Of a stretch of DNA of 64,000 bases, positions 25,901 through 32,723 are shown in pieces; position 1 is the stretch's first letter, and each line of letters opens with the position of its first letter. Position numbers and translations under genes: made by a program. Origin of the DNA: Scybalousia_A sp045221575 (GTDB taxonomy: Bacteria > Bacteroidota > Bacteroidia > Bacteroidales > P3); contig JBGUWU010000031.1 in the NCBI GenBank assembly GCA_045221575.1, positions 62,001-126,000 of the forward strand. The letters are read 5' to 3'. The notes below the pieces were generated by a model. The model did no database searches. It worked only from the letters and a program-made list of their open reading frames with translations, and was not told where the DNA came from.

Positions 25901-27397
25901 TGCTTCAATAGAGTTATTATCCAAAGTAGCATTTAAGTCTATTTCATTATAGTTATTGCCTTTGAAATAGAAATTCTTAACATTTGCTGACACTACCCCA
26001 CTTTTATCCTTATCAGATAAAACTATATCTGCATTGGCAAGCAAAGTAGTATTACCAAGCATTGTATTATTTAACAACGAACCAACATTCATACCTGAAG
26101 ACTGAACATCTGCTTTGTATCTTGTGCCATTGTTGCCCTCTGGATTTGCAGTTGCTTTTACATCAACCGCACCTATACTTGTAATAAGATTTAAATCTGT
26201 TCTAAAATTATTGATTTTACCTTCAAAATCTCCTTTTACCTGTATATTTCCCAAACGGTCTATCATACTTGGCAAAGAAGTAAGTTTATTATTCAACTCT
26301 CCAAACCTTTGAGAGTTGATATCTTTATATGAAGTGCTAACATCTACTAAAGTAAGATCAAAATAAGAGTCATTAATATTTGGTAAGCCTTGTATATTAC
26401 CGAACATCTGTAGGTGAGTATTGTTTGTCTGTAGTTCAAGGTTGGAAATTTTTACATCTTTACCTAAACCTTCCATATTAGTAGATAAATATATTGTCTG
26501 TGTGGCTCCTTGTAATTGTTTTGAAAAGAAAGCTATATCTTTCATACCAACAAAAGAACCGTCTTCAACATCTAACTTAAACAAAACCGAATCCATAAAA
26601 GATCCATAGGTTTTGTAAGAATTAGTCTTCATATCTACGTTCATAGCCACAGAAGTATTATCTGTAACCATCTCACCATCTTTTATATATATATTTTTTC
26701 CACTTGCTTTAACCTTACCTGAAAACTTAACTAAGTTTATTCCACAACGTTCTTTTAAATTTAAATCTCTTATATCCATAGTAATATCTCCGCCTTTAAG
26801 CATAAAATCTCTGGCTATAAGATTCATATTCTTTACATGGATAAGATTGCTTGCAAACATACCTTCTTCAACCTCTGCTTTGCTTTTCAGGTTTCTCATT
26901 CTGAAGTTAATATTGTTAAAGCAAATGTTTTCTATCTCTAAAACAAAAGGTTCTTTCTTCTCTTTTTTCTTTTCTTTTTTCTCTCCCTTAAAATAGTCTA
27001 TGATAAATTGAAAATTGGTTCCTTTTTTTGTAAGGTCCATATTAAAGACAACATTCTGAAGTTTAGCATTTCTAATTACGATATGCTTGGCACTTTCTAT
27101 GTTTTTTAAGTTGGCTTCTACGTATGAAATATAGCAGAGTGTGTCTTTTTGTAAGTCTTCTACATAAATGTCTTTGATTCCCGCTGTAATGAATGGCGAA
27201 ATATTTAATGCACCTATACTAACTTTTGTATTCCACTCCTTAGAAAAGAAATCCGCAACCTTAGCAGCTGTAAATGATTGAACTATAGTAGTATTTAACA
27301 AGGCTATAACAAGATAAACGAGGATAAGAACTCCGCTTATCACTCCAAAAATTGTTTTTAATATCTTGTTTATAATCTTTTTATTGTCCTTGTTCAT
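22931..27397 (-). CDS. TamB/AsmA-like translocation and assembly module protein
   Basis: The 1488-residue protein has one N-terminal membrane helix (about residues 15-35) and a very long periplasmic part of beta-taco repeats, ending in the TamB (DUF490) domain: NVNPNAKLYLPIDFNQVKGDLAAAGDG-type region near residue 1180, then GGTLDLTAIYKTKTSLASILG and a C-terminal barrel-targeting segment (VGLNYTTGDETYGGQ). TamB-like proteins bridge the inner and outer membranes and move lipids or help insert outer-membrane proteins. A Lys-rich patch near residue 130 (KKEKKKEKKE) is conspicuous. Monocistronic. No TamA partner is nearby. Confidence 0.88.
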   Translation of the reverse strand: MNKDNKKIINKILKTIFGVISGVLILVYLVIALLNTTIVQSFTAAKVADFFSKEWNTKVSIGALNISPFITAGIKDIYVEDLQKDTLCYISYVEANLKNIESAKHIVIRNAKLQNVVFNMDLTKKGTNFQFIIDYFKGEKKEKKKEKKEPFVLEIENICFNNINFRMRNLKSKAEVEEGMFASNLIHVKNMNLIARDFMLKGGDITMDIRDLNLKERCGINLVKFSGKVKASGKNIYIKDGEMVTDNTSVAMNVDMKTNSYKTYGSFMDSVLFKLDVEDGSFVGMKDIAFFSKQLQGATQTIYLSTNMEGLGKDVKISNLELQTNNTHLQMFGNIQGLPNINDSYFDLTLVDVSTSYKDINSQRFGELNNKLTSLPSMIDRLGNIQVKGDFEGKINNFRTDLNLITSIGAVDVKATANPEGNNGTRYKADVQSSGMNVGSLLNNTMLGNTTLLANADIVLSDKDKSGVVSANVKNFYFKGNNYNEIDLNATLDNNSIEADLNIADEYANIEAKCNLYTNQPTIYLDAKVSQLDLHRLNLYSFSDTNTIISLDLNANIDNYNINNLNGNVDIKHINVINTTNDISLDGISIQMVDNEEENSIIVTSDILDATLKGKYTISTLQEDFTYIVNKYVPDFSILSNNENQSQSKKKIINNDNNYDIASYIGFDVKVKDLTLLRELFDVDVKIEDNLTIDGKLNDKDILYAEIRVPSAQYSDKKLNNGLVVVSTTDKQLSFVANASNLSITDSIVVKDLGLAVNTKSENIDLLARFKDANNDSTQGRVELNTYFSEKGIQANFTDTYFDIMGKHIAFNNNHILGMLKGDISIMNLGIRVDNSELTLDGMISDDGLLTCSFSDLDLSLANMFLEDKNIKLGGVLNKDVVLKNIKKGLVFTSNLEIDDLSVNDILVGKAWLNVDNSIASDVFNANIKVLHQTQDKQYVPLSLIGTIAPQSKEEQMNLSINMDKFDLAIANSFVSSFASDMEGVLSCNDLKVKGMFSSPEVLGTLHLNKAAMRVNMLGTKYYFTDSIKVDRNKLSFKKFTLRDAQKHKITIDGNVAHNDFSTFDIDLKAVADKIKILDTKESSDQMYYGTAYASATVLIKGDSTMIDITGTAKTEPGTSLTVPVTSKESIEESNFIVFTSEIDTTTTQKDQSDNKKDEKSLAYNISLDLNVNPNAKLYLPIDFNQVKGDLAAAGDGDIKIEMNSAGKFSMIGTVAIDNGKFKFNMMDIMEKTFDIEQGGTLTWNGEPAGGTLDLTAIYKTKTSLASILGETYSKPVDVESIIHITGPMTNPQPSFDIQLPNVDEQTREQVFMNIDRSDEKVMLEQTASILLTNQFYLSQGGYQTNALQSGVTSSVMGMAFSQLSGMLTNMVRFVDVGLNYTTGDETYGGQMDVNVGKSFGKWDLSVNASLGGDQTTTKTSDATNIIGDMSAKYKYTQNLQFEVFNHSNANDFTKYNISPYTQGVKVIYKRDYNSIKDIFKPKKKRKK

Positions 27398-27449
27398 TAA
27401 GTTTGTTAAAGGTTATTAGTTTTTTTACGTTATTTCCCTAATTTTGTTG

Positions 27450-27457
27450 CAAAAATA
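27450..27457 (-). promoter_or_regulatory. -7 box TATTTTTG for the tamB-like gene
   Basis: The minus strand reads TATTTTTG then CAACAAA, about 53 bp upstream of the ATG at 27397. Confidence 0.5.
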
Positions 27458-27582
27458 CAACTTTTTTTTGTTCTAATCACGACATATATTCAAAATATAA
27501 AGTATGGAAACCAATTAATCTTCCTTTACTTGTAAAAAAGACAGAAAAACAAATTTTTAAATCTCAGTACATAAAATTTACG

Positions 27583-27590
27583 TATCTTTG
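27583..27590 (+). promoter_or_regulatory. -7 box TATCTTTG for rarA
   Basis: TATCTTTG then CAACTTG, 28 bp upstream of the rarA ATG. Confidence 0.6.
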
Positions 27591-27618
27591 CAACTTGTAA
27601 GAAAAAGCATATCAATCT

Positions 27619-28875
27619 ATGAAACCTTTGGCTGAAATATTAAGACCTGATAGTTTAGACACATATCTTGGACAGAAACACTTAATAGGTAAAGGTGCTA
27701 TACTAAGAAATGCAATAGAAAAAGGTCAAATTCCGTCTATGATTCTTTGGGGACCTCCTGGAGTTGGCAAAACTACTCTTGCTAACATTATATCTTATAC
27801 TTTGAATGCTAAGTTTTTTTCTTTAAGTGCTATAAATTCAGGAGTGAAAGAAGTTAGAGATGTTGTTGATAAGGCAAAACAATATGGCGGGAACTGTATT
27901 CTATTCATAGATGAAATACATCGTTTTTCAAAAAACCAACAAGACTCTTTGCTCGGAGCCGTTGAGAAAGGTATTGTAACTCTTATCGGTGCTACTACTG
28001 AAAATCCTTCTTTTGAGGTGATTTCTCCGCTATTATCTCGTTGTCAAGTGTATTTCTTGCAAGAATTAGATAAAGACGATTTAATAAACCTACTTAATAA
28101 AGCCAAAGATTACGTAGAGAAAACAGAAAAACGCAAGATTGAAATACAACAAACAGAATCTTTATTAAGAATAAGTGGTGGCGATGCAAGAAAATTGCTA
28201 AATGCTTTTGAAATGGTATGTTCTCAAAGCGAAGGTGATATTGTCGTTACCAATAACTTAGTTAGCTTAATAATACAGCAAAATCTTAGCATTTACGATA
28301 AAAAAGGCGAAAACCATTATAATATTATTTCGGCTTTCATCAAAAGTATGAGAGGTAGTGATCCCAATGGTGCTGTATATTGGTTAGCAAGAATGATAGA
28401 TTCTGGCGAAGACCCACTATTTATAGCAAGACGTATGCTTATACTTGCAAGTGAAGATATTGGTAATGCAAATCCCAATGCACTGCTATTAGCAAACACT
28501 TGCTTTGATGCTTGCAATAAGATAGGTTTTCCCGAATGTCGTATCATACTTTCTCAAACGGCTATCTATCTTGCTACTTCTCCAAAAAGTAATGCTTCTT
28601 ATCTTGCTATAGATGAAGCATTAGCGGAAGTAAAAAGTTCGGGCGATTTACCCGTGCCTTTGCATCTGAGAAACGCACCTACAAAACTAATGAAACAAAT
28701 CGGCTATGGCAAAGACTACAAGTATGCTCACGACTATAAAGACAACTTTGTTCAACAACAATTTTTGCCAGATGAGTTAAAAGGCAAAAAATTCTATCAA
28801 CCACAAGACAATACCAAAGAAAAACAGATACTTTCCTCTCTTCAACAACGATGGAACGGCGTCTATGACTATTGA
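27619..28875 (+). CDS. rarA: Replication-associated recombination protein A (AAA+ ATPase)
   Basis: RarA (MgsA) is a clamp-loader-like AAA+ ATPase that acts at stalled forks. The 418-residue protein has Walker A GPPGVGKTT near residue 45, Walker B LFIDEIHRFSK near 96, sensor GATTENPSFEVISPLLSR near 118, and the C-terminal tetramerisation region (AFIKSMRGSDPNGAVYWLARM; EDIGNANPNALLLA). Length and order are standard. Monocistronic; followed by repeat locus D. Confidence 0.95.
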   Translation: MKPLAEILRPDSLDTYLGQKHLIGKGAILRNAIEKGQIPSMILWGPPGVGKTTLANIISYTLNAKFFSLSAINSGVKEVRDVVDKAKQYGGNCILFIDEIHRFSKNQQDSLLGAVEKGIVTLIGATTENPSFEVISPLLSRCQVYFLQELDKDDLINLLNKAKDYVEKTEKRKIEIQQTESLLRISGGDARKLLNAFEMVCSQSEGDIVVTNNLVSLIIQQNLSIYDKKGENHYNIISAFIKSMRGSDPNGAVYWLARMIDSGEDPLFIARRMLILASEDIGNANPNALLLANTCFDACNKIGFPECRIILSQTAIYLATSPKSNASYLAIDEALAEVKSSGDLPVPLHLRNAPTKLMKQIGYGKDYKYAHDYKDNFVQQQFLPDELKGKKFYQPQDNTKEKQILSSLQQRWNGVYDY

Positions 28876-28909
28876 TTTTTATTTTCAGAAAATAAGTATA
28901 AGTTTTAAG

Positions 28910-29008
28910 AAAAAGAGTTGATAAAAAAACATCAACTTTTAGAGAAAGAAAATCAACTTCTAAGAAAAGAAAATCAACTTTTGAGAAAAGAAAATCAACT
29001 CTTTTTTT
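28910..29008. repeat. 21-bp periodic intergenic repeat, locus D (clearest copy)
   Basis: The left arm AAAAAGAGTTGAT (28910-28922) is followed by ATCAACTT at 28931, 28952 and 28973 and ATCAACTC at 28994, each exactly 21 bp after the last, then a seven-T run to 29008. Between cores the spacer is of the type TNTNAGAAAAGAAA. The first arm and the last unit form an inverted pair. It lies downstream of rarA in a convergent gap. Confidence 0.9.
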
Positions 29009-29049
29009 CACGATAGAAACAACCTACTTTTTTAATCAATAGACAAATA

Positions 29050-29094
29050 AATACACTCCTCAAAATTATTTATCTTTTGAAGAGTGTATTTTTA
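29050..29094. terminator. Terminator between convergent genes
   Basis: AATACACTC at 29050-29058 with TCAAAA pairs with TTTTGA and GAGTGTATT at 29082-29090, followed by T-rich sequence. It gives a second stop signal beyond repeat locus D. Confidence 0.7.
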
Positions 29095-29159
29095 TTTATG
29101 TTGATTTTCTTCTGCTTTCAATTACTAAACAAACACGAAATTAAGCAAAAGATTTTCTA

Positions 29160-29585
29160 TTATTTATAACCGTAATAATAGTATTCATCATCTTCGTTTT
29201 CATTATAGAATTCAAATCTTTTACCTTCTATCACAACAACACATTTTTCGTTTGTCAATGATTTTATACTTGCAACAATATTCACGTTAAGAGTATTATT
29301 TTTAATTGTAAGCTTATCGCCTTTAATAGACCAATTAAAATCAAACTCTTCATCAATAGATGGTCTCCAATCTCTCCAATCCACACTAACATAACCTGTA
29401 TGGTCTTTATAAAATTCAATATAATTGACTTCAAAATAGTCAGACTCACACCACCACTGACCACTCGTCAATATTTTTTCATAACTACCACTACTCTCTT
29501 CGTCATCATCACCACAAGAAGAGAAGTTAAATACTATTGCTGAAAGCATTAAGACAAATAAAGTCTTCTTTAAAATCTTTTTCAT
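29160..29585 (-). CDS. Small lipocalin-like lipoprotein, paralog 1
   Basis: The 141-residue product has a lipoprotein signal (Cys in FNFSSCGDDD, about residue 24) and a single small beta domain with the pattern GQWWCESDYF, YKDHTGYVSVDW, FNWSIKGDKLTI, seen in lipocalin-like lipoproteins of Bacteroidota. It is a diverged tandem paralog of the next gene on the minus strand. The signal peptide and leader are almost identical to its neighbour while the mature part differs. Function unknown. Confidence 0.75.
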   Translation of the reverse strand: MKKILKKTLFVLMLSAIVFNFSSCGDDDEESSGSYEKILTSGQWWCESDYFEVNYIEFYKDHTGYVSVDWRDWRPSIDEEFDFNWSIKGDKLTIKNNTLNVNIVASIKSLTNEKCVVVIEGKRFEFYNENEDDEYYYYGYK

Positions 29586-29615
29586 TTCTTTAATATTTTT
29601 GTTAAACTTAAATTT
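29512..29615 (-). repeat. 104-bp direct repeat, copy 1 (leader plus signal peptide)
   Basis: This 104-bp block matches 29976-30079 with five mismatches by my count and no gaps. It covers the 30-bp leader and the first 24 codons of paralog 1. Confidence 0.85.
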
Positions 29616-29665
29616 GAATACAATAATAAAAAAAATTGATATTACTTACCTAAATAACTACACTT

Positions 29666-30049
29666 TTAATAAAAATTTGTATATTTTTTATAAAATGTGT
29701 ATCTTTTACCTTCAATAATAAGGACAAGTCTATTTTCAGTTAGGTCTTTTATACTTGCATTTCCGTTATTCGCTTCACCTGCTTCACCTACTTCCATATA
29801 TATTTTACTTCCCTTTACTGACCACTTAAATTCAAATTCCTCATTTTCGTATTCATTTCCCCAATAATAGTAACCAGTATAATCTTTATAAAAAGAAAGC
29901 TGTAATTCTACTGGTTCACAAAACCAATCTCCTATTAACATTTGAGCATAAATATCATCATCGTCATAATCATCGCCACAAGAAGAGAAGTTAAATACTA
30001 TTGCCGAAAGCATCAATACAAATAAAGTCTTCTTTAAAATCTTTCTCAT
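29666..30049 (-). CDS. Small lipocalin-like lipoprotein, paralog 2
   Basis: From the ATG at 30049 (an in-frame start at 30088 would lie in the promoter) the product is 127 residues: signal MRKILKKTLFVLMLSA, lipobox Cys in FNFSSCGDD, an acidic stretch (DDYDDDD), then LIGDWFCEPVELQ, YKDYTGYYYWGNE, FKWSVKGSKIYM and VLIIEGKRYTFYKK. Domain order matches paralog 1. They probably arose by tandem duplication. Confidence 0.75.
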   Translation of the reverse strand: MRKILKKTLFVLMLSAIVFNFSSCGDDYDDDDIYAQMLIGDWFCEPVELQLSFYKDYTGYYYWGNEYENEEFEFKWSVKGSKIYMEVGEAGEANNGNASIKDLTENRLVLIIEGKRYTFYKKYTNFY

Positions 30050-30079
30050 TTCTTTAATACTTTTGTTAAACTTAAATTT
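29976..30079 (-). repeat. 104-bp direct repeat, copy 2
   Basis: This is the partner of the block at 29512-29615. It begins at about the expected transcription start of paralog 2 and ends at the lipobox. Confidence 0.85.
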
Positions 30080-30087
30080 ATACGCCA

Positions 30088-30095
30088 CAAAGATA
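30088..30095 (-). promoter_or_regulatory. -7 box TATCTTTG for paralog 2
   Basis: The minus strand reads TATCTTTG then TGG. Paralog 1 has only a weaker TATTATTG at 29621-29628 in the matching place. Confidence 0.5.
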
Positions 30096-30133
30096 TAATT
30101 TTTTTTAATAATAAGTTACTTTTATTAAAAAAA

Positions 30134-31900
30134 TTAATTCTCTTTATAACTATCAACAATTGAATCGTAATTTATTGAATATCCAACTATTCTATCTTTG
30201 ATATTATATTTTGGATTGAAAACATCTCTTTTAGGCTTGTAATATTTTGTTTTCAAATCACAAAGAGAGAAAAGTGTATTGTAGATATTATCTGACATCA
30301 TCTTTTTATTTAATGATTGTTTTAGAGATTCTATCTTAGCAGAATTAGTCTCCTTATATTTATTACTACACCAAATATACAAAGGTATTTCATACTGATA
30401 TTTAAGATAGTTATATAAATCATTAGTATAAGCCTTTCTACCTTCAGAATCTCGGTAATCAAACTCTTCTTCGCCATGATCAGACAAATAAACAAGAACT
30501 GCGTTTTCGTCTTTAAACAAATCTATAATCGTTTTAAGAATATAATCGTTATAAAGCGTAGCATTATCATAATCTGCTATCTTCTGCAATTTGTCTTTAT
30601 TGAAATATTTTTCACTTCTCTTTATATCCTTATAAGTAAATTTGGCAAATTTTCGTGGAAATCTTTTTTTTGCTGAGATATGTTGTCCTTTGAGGTGAAA
30701 AATAACAAGATTTTTATCCTTTAACTGATGTTTATGTTTCTTAAAATTAAGAACTAAACCTTTATCATAATGATAGGAGTGTTTATTTGTTTGATTGTAT
30801 AACAAACTATAAACATCTTTATTATAAAGAAAATGATTTAAGGAAAAACTAACACCTGTATTTTTTATATATTCTTTTTGATTATCCCAAAACATTACAT
30901 TATAGTCCGCATTCTTAAATATCGCTGGAAACATAGGTCGATTGTAGTAATATTCTCCATCACTTAGACTATTACAACAAAATATATCTCTCAAAGAAGT
31001 AGCAGTGAAATTTTGTGTAGCTACTACATTATTAAAAACAAAAAGATTGCCTTTTTGCTTTTCTTGTTCTAAAAATGGCTGAGTAGGAAGATAATAGCCA
31101 TAAAGAGAAGAATGATGCTTTATATGTGATTCTCCGATAACAACAATAAGAGTTATACTGTCATTTGTGGAAGTTATATTTTCTTTTGAGGCAATACGAC
31201 ATAATTCCACAATTTTTTTGTTTCCTATTCCTTCATAATAAATATGAAACAAAGAGTATGTTGTTCTGGTTATAGGATCTTGAAAGTTAGATTTTTGAAA
31301 ATCCCAAACGCTAATCTCATTTAACGTTTTAACGGAAAAGAGATTTATATAGGTTTTCAAAGTAATTATACTGCTAACACTAACCAAACATAACAAAGAA
31401 TATCTAATAAATTTCTTAACAGCAATATTTGTTACCCAAGACTTAATTTTTTGTTTATACTTCTCTACATAAATAATCAGAATAACAAATATGGAAATAA
31501 GAATATAAACAAGAATAGCATCATTGTTGAAAGCAAATGTAGAAAAAAATTCTGAGGTTTCAGATTTATTGGTTTCAAGTATAGCAACTAAGACTTGAGG
31601 TGATATTTTTAAACCAAAAACATTGTGCAAGAACAAATAAAACAGAAAGAACAAAAAAGTAATAGAGTAAAATAAAAGTTTAACAATCCTGAATTTAGAA
31701 ACATAAATTATTAAAGAGAAGATATAAGATAAAAATAATGGAATACAAGATGAGGAAAGAAATCCTAAAAATGAGTTATTTGAAAAAAGGTAAACAAAAT
31801 TAGGATAATCCATCAAACAAAAGAACACAACAAAAAAGATATATTGATGTGCTATTGGATAAAAGAGATTTTTAGCTATACTAACAAGTTTTGATTTCAT
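30134..31900 (-). CDS. Membrane phosphoethanolamine transferase-like protein (EptA/CptA type)
   Basis: The 588-residue protein has five N-terminal membrane helices (to about residue 190) and a periplasmic alkaline-phosphatase-fold domain. Motifs are LIVVIGESHIKHHSSLYGY near residue 252, which places Ser at the usual Thr nucleophile position after GE, NVMFWDNQ, and the metal site YLSDHGEEEFDYRDSEGR (split: SDHGEE). SDHGEE and the GES-x-SLYGY pattern fit CptA/EptA-like phosphoethanolamine transferases that decorate LPS. The acceptor is not known. Catalytic use of Ser instead of Thr is an inference to test. Confidence 0.8.
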   Translation of the reverse strand: MKSKLVSIAKNLFYPIAHQYIFFVVFFCLMDYPNFVYLFSNNSFLGFLSSSCIPLFLSYIFSLIIYVSKFRIVKLLFYSITFLFFLFYLFLHNVFGLKISPQVLVAILETNKSETSEFFSTFAFNNDAILVYILISIFVILIIYVEKYKQKIKSWVTNIAVKKFIRYSLLCLVSVSSIITLKTYINLFSVKTLNEISVWDFQKSNFQDPITRTTYSLFHIYYEGIGNKKIVELCRIASKENITSTNDSITLIVVIGESHIKHHSSLYGYYLPTQPFLEQEKQKGNLFVFNNVVATQNFTATSLRDIFCCNSLSDGEYYYNRPMFPAIFKNADYNVMFWDNQKEYIKNTGVSFSLNHFLYNKDVYSLLYNQTNKHSYHYDKGLVLNFKKHKHQLKDKNLVIFHLKGQHISAKKRFPRKFAKFTYKDIKRSEKYFNKDKLQKIADYDNATLYNDYILKTIIDLFKDENAVLVYLSDHGEEEFDYRDSEGRKAYTNDLYNYLKYQYEIPLYIWCSNKYKETNSAKIESLKQSLNKKMMSDNIYNTLFSLCDLKTKYYKPKRDVFNPKYNIKDRIVGYSINYDSIVDSYKEN

Positions 31901-31904
31901 AATA

Positions 31905-31944
31905 ACAAAAAAGTCCTCAAAGACTTTTAAGACTTTGAGGGCTT
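31905..31944 (-). terminator. Terminator after frdB
   Basis: On the minus strand AAGCCCTCAAAGTC pairs with GACTTTGAGGACTT (plus 31931-31944 and 31911-31924; one G-U-type mismatch), followed by six T. Confidence 0.85.
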
Positions 31945-31961
31945 TTATTTGATTTAATATT

Positions 31962-32717
31962 TTATTCTTCTGTTGATGTAAGTTTTGAACAAATAAATTC
32001 TCTGTTCATTCTTGCGATGTTAGTACGTTTTATTGATTTTGGACATTCAGCTTCGCAAGCGTATGTATTAGTACAAGAACCGAAACCTAATTCGTCCATT
32101 TTCTTAATCATTTTAACAACTCTTTGTTTTGCCTCTGGTTGTCCTTGTGGTAAAAGAGCAAATTGACTAACCTTAGCACCAACAAACAACATCGCACTTG
32201 CATTTTTACAAGCAGCAACACAAGCTCCACAACCTATACAAGAAGCTGCGTCCATAGCCTCATCAGCTTTTTGTTTTGGAATAGGAATTGCATTTGCATC
32301 AGGAACACCACCTGTAGTTGCAGAGATGTAACCTCCTTCTTGAATAATCTTGTCAAATGCACTTCTATCTACGACTAAGTCCTTGATAATAGGAAACGCT
32401 TTCGCACGCCATGGCTCTATTGTTATAGTATCGCCATCTTTGAAATGACGCATGTGAAGTTGGCATGTAGTAATACCATCGTCTGGTCCGTGAGGTCTAC
32501 CGTTAATATACAAACCACACATTCCACAAATACCTTCCCTACAATCGTTATCAAAGACAACAGGGTGTGCTATATTATCATTAATAAGACTTTCGTTTAA
32601 GATATCCAACATCTCCAAAAAAGAACAATCTGGAGATATATCCTTTATATGATAAGTTTCAAATCTTCCTTTGGCTTGAGCATTCTCTTGACGCCATATT
32701 TTTAATGTAAGATCCAT
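31962..32717 (-). CDS. frdB: Fumarate reductase / succinate dehydrogenase iron-sulfur subunit
   Basis: This 251-residue subunit carries electrons between quinol and the flavoprotein. The [2Fe-2S] site is CREGICGMCGL near residues 60-70 with a further Cys in TTCQLH. The [4Fe-4S]/[3Fe-4S] sites are in CIGCGACVAACKN near 150 and CEAECPKS near 215. It begins 6 bp after the frdA stop. Bacteroidales usually run this complex as a fumarate reductase in anaerobic respiration; sequence alone does not fix the direction. Confidence 0.93.
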   Translation of the reverse strand: MDLTLKIWRQENAQAKGRFETYHIKDISPDCSFLEMLDILNESLINDNIAHPVVFDNDCREGICGMCGLYINGRPHGPDDGITTCQLHMRHFKDGDTITIEPWRAKAFPIIKDLVVDRSAFDKIIQEGGYISATTGGVPDANAIPIPKQKADEAMDAASCIGCGACVAACKNASAMLFVGAKVSQFALLPQGQPEAKQRVVKMIKKMDELGFGSCTNTYACEAECPKSIKRTNIARMNREFICSKLTSTEE

Positions 32718-32723
32718 AATCTA

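Noticed and set aside
28679..29011. 110-residue minus-strand ORF with KVDFL heptads
   Set aside because: Its first half is repeat locus D read in a frame kept open by the 21-bp period, and the rest is antisense to rarA.
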